A DNA stretch of 64,000 bases from WTFY01 sp965214675. Its GTDB lineage: Bacteria; Pseudomonadota; Gammaproteobacteria; UBA4575. This document shows, piece after piece, positions 59,629 to 64,000 of this stretch (positions within the stretch are counted from its first letter, which is position 1; every line of letters begins with the position of its first letter). The notes under the pieces were generated by a model. It was not told the origin of the DNA. It made no database searches and saw only the letters and a list, made by a program, of their open reading frames with translations. Made by a program: the position numbers and the translations under genes. The stretch covers positions 682,001-746,000 of the forward strand of contig OZ243969.1 of the NCBI GenBank assembly GCA_965214675.1, given 5' to 3'.

Positions 59629-61923
59629 TTATACAGGTGGCGGCGCTATGACCTCACGGCTGCCGTTGGACAAGACTGTACTGACAACACCGCTGTTTTC
59701 CATCTCTTCTATAATCCTCGCAGCACGGTTATACCCGATTTTAAGTCTTCTTTGTAAATAAGAAATGGAAGCCTTGCGAGACTCGGTGACGATTGCAATG
59801 GCTTCGTCATACAGCGGATCAAATTCACCGTCGTTGCTATCAATCGGTTCCAGTCCCGGTATCGTATCCATGCCACCCTCCGGGTCCTGTGTGATCTCTT
59901 CCAGATAGGAAGGTGTGCCTTTTTGTTTCAGGAAGGCAACCACTTTATGTACCTCTTCATCAGAAACAAATGCACCATGAATACGGTCCGGCAGGGATGT
60001 GCCCGGAGGCAAATAAAGCATATCGCCATGGCCGAGCAGTTGTTCAGCACCCATTTGATCCAGGATGGTCCGTGAATCAACTTTCGAGGACACCTGGAAG
60101 GCAACCCTGGATGGAATATTGGCCTTGATAAGACCAGTGATGACATCAACCGAGGGGCGCTGTGTGGCCAGTATCAAATGGATGCCGGCAGCCCTGGCTT
60201 TCTGCGCAATTCTTGCAATAAGTTCTTCAACTTTCTTGCCTACAACCATCATCATGTCAGCAAGCTCATCCACTATGATGACGATGCTCGGCAGTGGACT
60301 CAGGCTTTCCACATTATCTTCCTCCAGCTCGCCGCCAGGTTGCTGTCCGGCAAATGGATCAGGTATCGGGTTACCCTTTTCAATGGCCTGCTTCACCTTC
60401 GTGTTGTAGCTCTGAATGCTGCGCACTCCAAGTGCTGACATCAAATGGTAGCGCCTCTCCATCTCAGCCACACACCAGCGGAATGCATTGGCGGCCTCCC
60501 TCAGGTCTGTGACTACAGGAGAAAGTAGATGCGGGATCCCCTCATATACGGCAAATTCCAAGATCTTGGGATCAATCAGTATGATGCGTACCTGCTGCGG
60601 AGTTGCCTTGTACAAAATGCTTAACAGCATGGCATTCAGGGCGACTGATTTACCGGATCCGGTAGTGCCTGCAACCAGCAAATGAGGCATTTTTGCAAGA
60701 TCCACCACAACGGGCCGTCCACTGATATCCTTGCCCAATGCCAGGGTCAGAATTGATGCAGATTTGTCATAGGTCTCGGATCGCAGGATTTCGCTGAGTA
60801 CGACCAGTTCCCTGTTCTCATTGGGGATCTCAAGCCCGACATGGGACTTTCCAGGGATTACCTCAACAATCCGGACACTCACTACAGAAAGCGCTCGGGC
60901 CAGATCCTTCGCCAGGTTCGAGACCTTGCTTACCTTGATTCCTGCTGCAAGCAGCAACTCGAAGCGGGTGATGACAGGGCCGGGGTGCACCTCAACGACC
61001 TCGGCATCAATGCCAAAGTCGAGCAGCTTCAATTCAACCTGGCGCGACATCGCTTCCAGTGCATTGTCAGAGTACCCCCTGGTATCATCCGTCACATTGT
61101 CCAGCATGGATGTCGGGGGTAAAACGGTTTCCGCCGAGTCAAACAGTGGAATTTGACGTTCCCGCTCAACCCGTTTGCTGGGCGTGACCTCTTCTATGGT
61201 CGGTTCTATCCGGGGTGGAGATTTCTGGATTTTTACTTTTTTCGCCTTGACGATCTTTTCGCGGGCAGTTCTTGCATGCTTGCCCAGATGTCGTTCCTTC
61301 AGCGTGCTGACAAGCCTCCAAAGCCATGAGCTGAGCTTCAGGACATATCCGCCAGTGGCATCCAAAAGCCATAACAATGAAAAGTGTGAGAACACGGTAA
61401 TGCCCGCAAAAAACAATGCGAACAGCAGCAACGTAGCACCGGCAAAATTGAATACAGCTAAAAAGCCTGTCCCTACCATATCGCCCAGTGCGCCGCCCGC
61501 CGTATACGGAAGAAAACCGGGATGAAAATTAAGAGTGGCAAGTCCGCACCCTGCTGCCAGAGTAAGCAAGAAGCCAGCCCAGCGTATACCTAATGTACGG
61601 TAATCCATCGCCTGATTGCCGGTGCCGCCATGGTAAAGCAGCCATCCGCTGTAGGCCACCATGAAGGGTGCGAGATAAGCAAGATATCCAAACAGGAATA
61701 AGAACAGGTCCGCAAACCATGCACCGGCCTTGCCCCCGAGATTTTGTGCGGCCAGGTCAGTATTTGGCTGGGTCCAACCGGGGTCTGAATGCTGGTAAGT
61801 GAACAGCGCCAACATAAAATAGGCGCCCAGCGCTACCAGTACCAGCAAGACACTTTCCCGAAGGCCTTTTGGCAACGATGCGCGGTTACTGGATTTTGAC
61901 GGCTTTTTCAAGGCAGTGCACAC
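59629..61923 (-). CDS. ftsK: DNA translocase FtsK (short-linker form)
   Basis: The 764-residue protein starts with GTG. It has four N-terminal transmembrane segments (about residues 24-175). A short linker of some 100 residues replaces the 600-residue Pro/Gln-rich linker of E. coli FtsK. The motor domain follows, with Walker A VAGTTGSGKSVALN and Walker B IVIIVDELADMMMV, and a C-terminal winged-helix gamma domain (SISYLQRRLKIGYNRAARIIEEME) that reads KOPS sites. It pumps chromosome dimers for XerCD resolution at the septum. Confidence 0.96.
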   Translation of the reverse strand: MCTALKKPSKSSNRASLPKGLRESVLLVLVALGAYFMLALFTYQHSDPGWTQPNTDLAAQNLGGKAGAWFADLFLFLFGYLAYLAPFMVAYSGWLLYHGGTGNQAMDYRTLGIRWAGFLLTLAAGCGLATLNFHPGFLPYTAGGALGDMVGTGFLAVFNFAGATLLLFALFFAGITVFSHFSLLWLLDATGGYVLKLSSWLWRLVSTLKERHLGKHARTAREKIVKAKKVKIQKSPPRIEPTIEEVTPSKRVERERQIPLFDSAETVLPPTSMLDNVTDDTRGYSDNALEAMSRQVELKLLDFGIDAEVVEVHPGPVITRFELLLAAGIKVSKVSNLAKDLARALSVVSVRIVEVIPGKSHVGLEIPNENRELVVLSEILRSETYDKSASILTLALGKDISGRPVVVDLAKMPHLLVAGTTGSGKSVALNAMLLSILYKATPQQVRIILIDPKILEFAVYEGIPHLLSPVVTDLREAANAFRWCVAEMERRYHLMSALGVRSIQSYNTKVKQAIEKGNPIPDPFAGQQPGGELEEDNVESLSPLPSIVIIVDELADMMMVVGKKVEELIARIAQKARAAGIHLILATQRPSVDVITGLIKANIPSRVAFQVSSKVDSRTILDQMGAEQLLGHGDMLYLPPGTSLPDRIHGAFVSDEEVHKVVAFLKQKGTPSYLEEITQDPEGGMDTIPGLEPIDSNDGEFDPLYDEAIAIVTESRKASISYLQRRLKIGYNRAARIIEEMENSGVVSTVLSNGSREVIAPPPV

Positions 61924-62186
61924 CAGACCTGTTCATTCATCCCTAAATTGTTCACTTAAAATATTGAATCAAATACGGTTTTAACCCAGTATTCTGGTAT
62001 CAAAATTTCTCTATGAGTTCCGTCACTGTACTTTTATTGTACAGCAATACTGTTTCGACTCATGTAAAATTTGCCCTCACAGGTACCAAGGGAATGCTGC
62101 CAACTCTACTTCCAGAGTATAGTAAATTCACAGGATGATTTCTTAGCAATCCATCCTGTCTAACAAGTCGTACAAGGGGACACGCA

Positions 62187-63146
62187 GTGGCTGACACTCG
62201 ACATTTTCAACTGTTGATACTGGGGTCCGGTCCAGCCGGGTATACCGCAGGTGTTTATGCTGCCCGTGCAAACCTGAATCCTGCAATTATCACCGGCATG
62301 GAGCAAGGCGGTCAGTTGACAACAACAACAGACGTCGACAATTGGCCGGGGGATGTCGAGGGATTACAGGGGCCGGATCTAATGGACCGCATGCTGAAAC
62401 ATGTTGAACGCTACGGGACCGAGGTCATCTTCGACCATATTCATGACGTGGCTCTGTCGAAACGCCCTTTTGAACTGACGGGGGATATGGGGTCCTATAC
62501 CTGTGATGCCCTGATCGTTGCCACGGGTGCATCCGCAAAATATCTTGGTTTGCCTTCAGAGGAAGCCTACAAGGGAAAGGGAGTATCCGCATGCGCAACG
62601 TGCGACGGGTTTTTCTATAAAGAGAAAAAGGTAGCCGTGATAGGCGGTGGCAATACTGCAGCCGAAGAAGCACTTTATTTATCCAACATTGCCAGTGAAG
62701 TGGTTCTTGTACATCGGCGCGATGCGCTGCGCAGTGAAAAGATTCTTCAGGACCAGCTGTTTGAAAGAGAAGAAAATGGCAATGTCAGCATAAAATGGAA
62801 TACCACGCTCGATGAAATCCTGGGGGATGAAACGGGGGTTACGGGAATGCGCGTCAAAAGTACCCTGGACGGTTCCACGCAGAACATGGACCTGAGTGGT
62901 GTATTCATTGCCGTCGGACACACCCCGAATACCGCAATCTTCCAGGGCCAACTCGACATGGATGGCGGCTACATCAAGGTCAACAGCGGCCTGCATGGCA
63001 ATGCAACCGCAACGAGCATCCCGGGTGTATTTGCCGCAGGCGACGTGATGGATCACGTATACCGCCAGGCGGTGACTTCCGCGGGCACGGGATGCATGGC
63101 TGCCTTGGATGCCGAGAAGTACCTGGACAGTCTTGCCAACGGCTGA
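62187..63146 (+). CDS. trxB: Thioredoxin reductase
   Basis: The 319-residue flavoprotein starts with GTG. It has the FAD motif LGSGPAGYTAGVYAARA, the redox pair C136-x2-C139 (SACATCDGFF), the NADPH motif IGGGNTAAEEALYLS and the C-terminal FAD contact FAAGDVMDHVYRQAVTSAGTG. It is divergent from ftsK across 263 bp, a conserved gammaproteobacterial arrangement. Confidence 0.97.
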   Translation: MADTRHFQLLILGSGPAGYTAGVYAARANLNPAIITGMEQGGQLTTTTDVDNWPGDVEGLQGPDLMDRMLKHVERYGTEVIFDHIHDVALSKRPFELTGDMGSYTCDALIVATGASAKYLGLPSEEAYKGKGVSACATCDGFFYKEKKVAVIGGGNTAAEEALYLSNIASEVVLVHRRDALRSEKILQDQLFEREENGNVSIKWNTTLDEILGDETGVTGMRVKSTLDGSTQNMDLSGVFIAVGHTPNTAIFQGQLDMDGGYIKVNSGLHGNATATSIPGVFAAGDVMDHVYRQAVTSAGTGCMAALDAEKYLDSLANG

Positions 63147-64000
63147 AAGTTTCCCTTTCATTGACACCTTGACCGTCCAGAATTCGACACTAGAAAACAC
63201 CCAGCCTGCGTATACCTGTAGCTTCCTAAACTCGCTTGGAGATGTCCAGAGCGAAGACTGGAACCGCTTGCTGGCGGATAACAATCCTTTCCTGAAACAT
63301 GAGTTCCTGCATGCCTTGGAACGGAATGACTGCCTGGGCGAAAAGTACGGCTGGTATCCTCATCATCTGGTGGTCCGCGACAAGGACAAACAGATCATAG
63401 CGGCAAGCCCGCTTTATATAAAAACCAATTCCTACGGGGAGTTTGTGTTCGACTGGTCATGGGCCTCGGCCTATGAACAAGTCGGACTCACTTACTATCC
63501 TAAATTTGTCGCATCGATACCGTATACGCCCGTGACAGGTTCACGCCTTCTCATGCTGCCAGGGATGCCCATCCGCCAGAAACACAGGCTTGCAGCGGAC
63601 ATGATTGATGCCACTGTAAAAGAGGCCGAGCAGCTGAACCTGTCAGGCACACACTGGTTGTTCAACCTTGAAGAGGAGTGTGAATTTTACAAGCGGAATA
63701 ACCTGATGCTGCGCCTTGGCTGCCAATACCATTGGCACAACCGGAACTACGACTGCTTCAATCATTTTCTGGAAGATCTGGTTTCGCGCAAAAGGAAAAA
63801 AATAAAACGTGAAAGACGCTTCGTGCGAGACCAGCAAATTCGTTTGCAGCGCCTGCACGGTTCGGATCTGGATGGTGCACAATGGCAACAGGTGCACAGC
63901 TTTTATGCAGATACCTTCCATCGCAAGCACAGTCCGCCTACCCTCACTCTCGACTTTTTCAAGGAACTGGGGGCCGTTATGGGCTCGCAAATCATGCTGG
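63133..64000 (+). CDS. COG3146/DUF482 GNAT-type protein, partial at window end
   Basis: The frame is open from within the end of trxB to the window edge. The domain begins with YTCSFLNSLGDVQSEDWNRL, then NPFLKHEFLHALERNDCLG, GWYPHHLVVRDKDKQIIAASPLYIK and QYHWHNRNY, the pattern of the COG3146/DUF482 family often placed between trxB and aat. These are GNAT-like proteins of unknown substrate. The start is uncertain: an ATG at 63109 or the TTG at 63133 lies inside trxB, and both precede the domain. The 3' end is cut off. Confidence 0.8.
   Translation, partial: MPTAESFPFIDTLTVQNSTLENTQPAYTCSFLNSLGDVQSEDWNRLLADNNPFLKHEFLHALERNDCLGEKYGWYPHHLVVRDKDKQIIAASPLYIKTNSYGEFVFDWSWASAYEQVGLTYYPKFVASIPYTPVTGSRLLMLPGMPIRQKHRLAADMIDATVKEAEQLNLSGTHWLFNLEEECEFYKRNNLMLRLGCQYHWHNRNYDCFNHFLEDLVSRKRKKIKRERRFVRDQQIRLQRLHGSDLDGAQWQQVHSFYADTFHRKHSPPTLTLDFFKELGAVMGSQIML

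Overview
The window is a chromosomal segment of a gammaproteobacterium of moderate GC content. The evidence is gene order: uvrC-pgsA-tRNA-Gly, rluC/rne divergent, sppA-yceD-rpmF-plsX-fabH, tRNA-Ser(TGA)-yccA, and ftsK-lolA-rarA-crcB-serS next to trxB are all characteristic gammaproteobacterial neighbourhoods. I cannot name a genus. A Sat-type ATP sulfurylase, a complete glycolate oxidase (glcDEF), molybdenum cofactor genes, a TonB receptor and a DASS anion transporter fit a free-living respiratory bacterium. Sulfur oxidation is possible but not shown here.

Bases 1-3355 look like a decayed genomic island. It is bounded by an exact 23-bp direct repeat at 38-60 and 3324-3346, the second copy lying 9 bp beyond the 3' end of tRNA-Leu(TAA). 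It holds a wHTH protein, a truncated and frameshifted zinc-finger UvrD/HelD helicase, the C-terminal scrap of an AlbA_2/HATPase_c_4-type regulator, and a DUF433-DUF5615 toxin-antitoxin-like pair. Bases 3.7-6.8 kb hold a TonB receptor, an IS3-like transposase scrap, an integrase N-terminus scrap and tRNA-Cys(GCA).

Bases 6.9-36 kb run: moaA, an SLC13 transporter, a PEP-mutase/lyase family enzyme, an EamA permease, a membrane-anchored J-domain protein beside a NorD/CbbO-like VWA protein and an aminotransferase, prc, TraB and MazG-like genes, a second molybdenum cofactor group (moeB, mobA, mobB), gltA, metX, dsbB, mug, an MBL hydrolase, a CbiX/SirB chelatase, a GlcG-like protein and sat. Then come an M23 peptidase, two DUF1326 paralogues divergent from a DUF2182 membrane protein, a ferredoxin, and an LplT-PlsC fusion with altered acyltransferase motif.

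Bases 36-64 kb are core genome: tRNA-Gly(GCC), pgsA, uvrC, a family-5 uracil glycosylase, fabH-plsX-rpmF-yceD, sppA, rluC/rne, a low-molecular-weight phosphatase, dihydroorotase, tRNA-Ser(TGA), yccA, yajQ, a DUF423 gene, a MOSC gene, serS, crcB, glcDEF, rarA, lolA, ftsK, trxB and the start of a COG3146-type gene.

The most striking large-scale pattern concerns three tRNAs. Gly(GCC), Cys(GCA) and Leu(TAA) form one compact cluster after pgsA in E. coli (glyW-cysT-leuZ). Here they keep the same order and strand but are separated by about 29 kb and 3.3 kb, with integrase and island debris beside the last two. The best candidate for an under-described functional system is the DUF1326/DUF1326/DUF2182 module.
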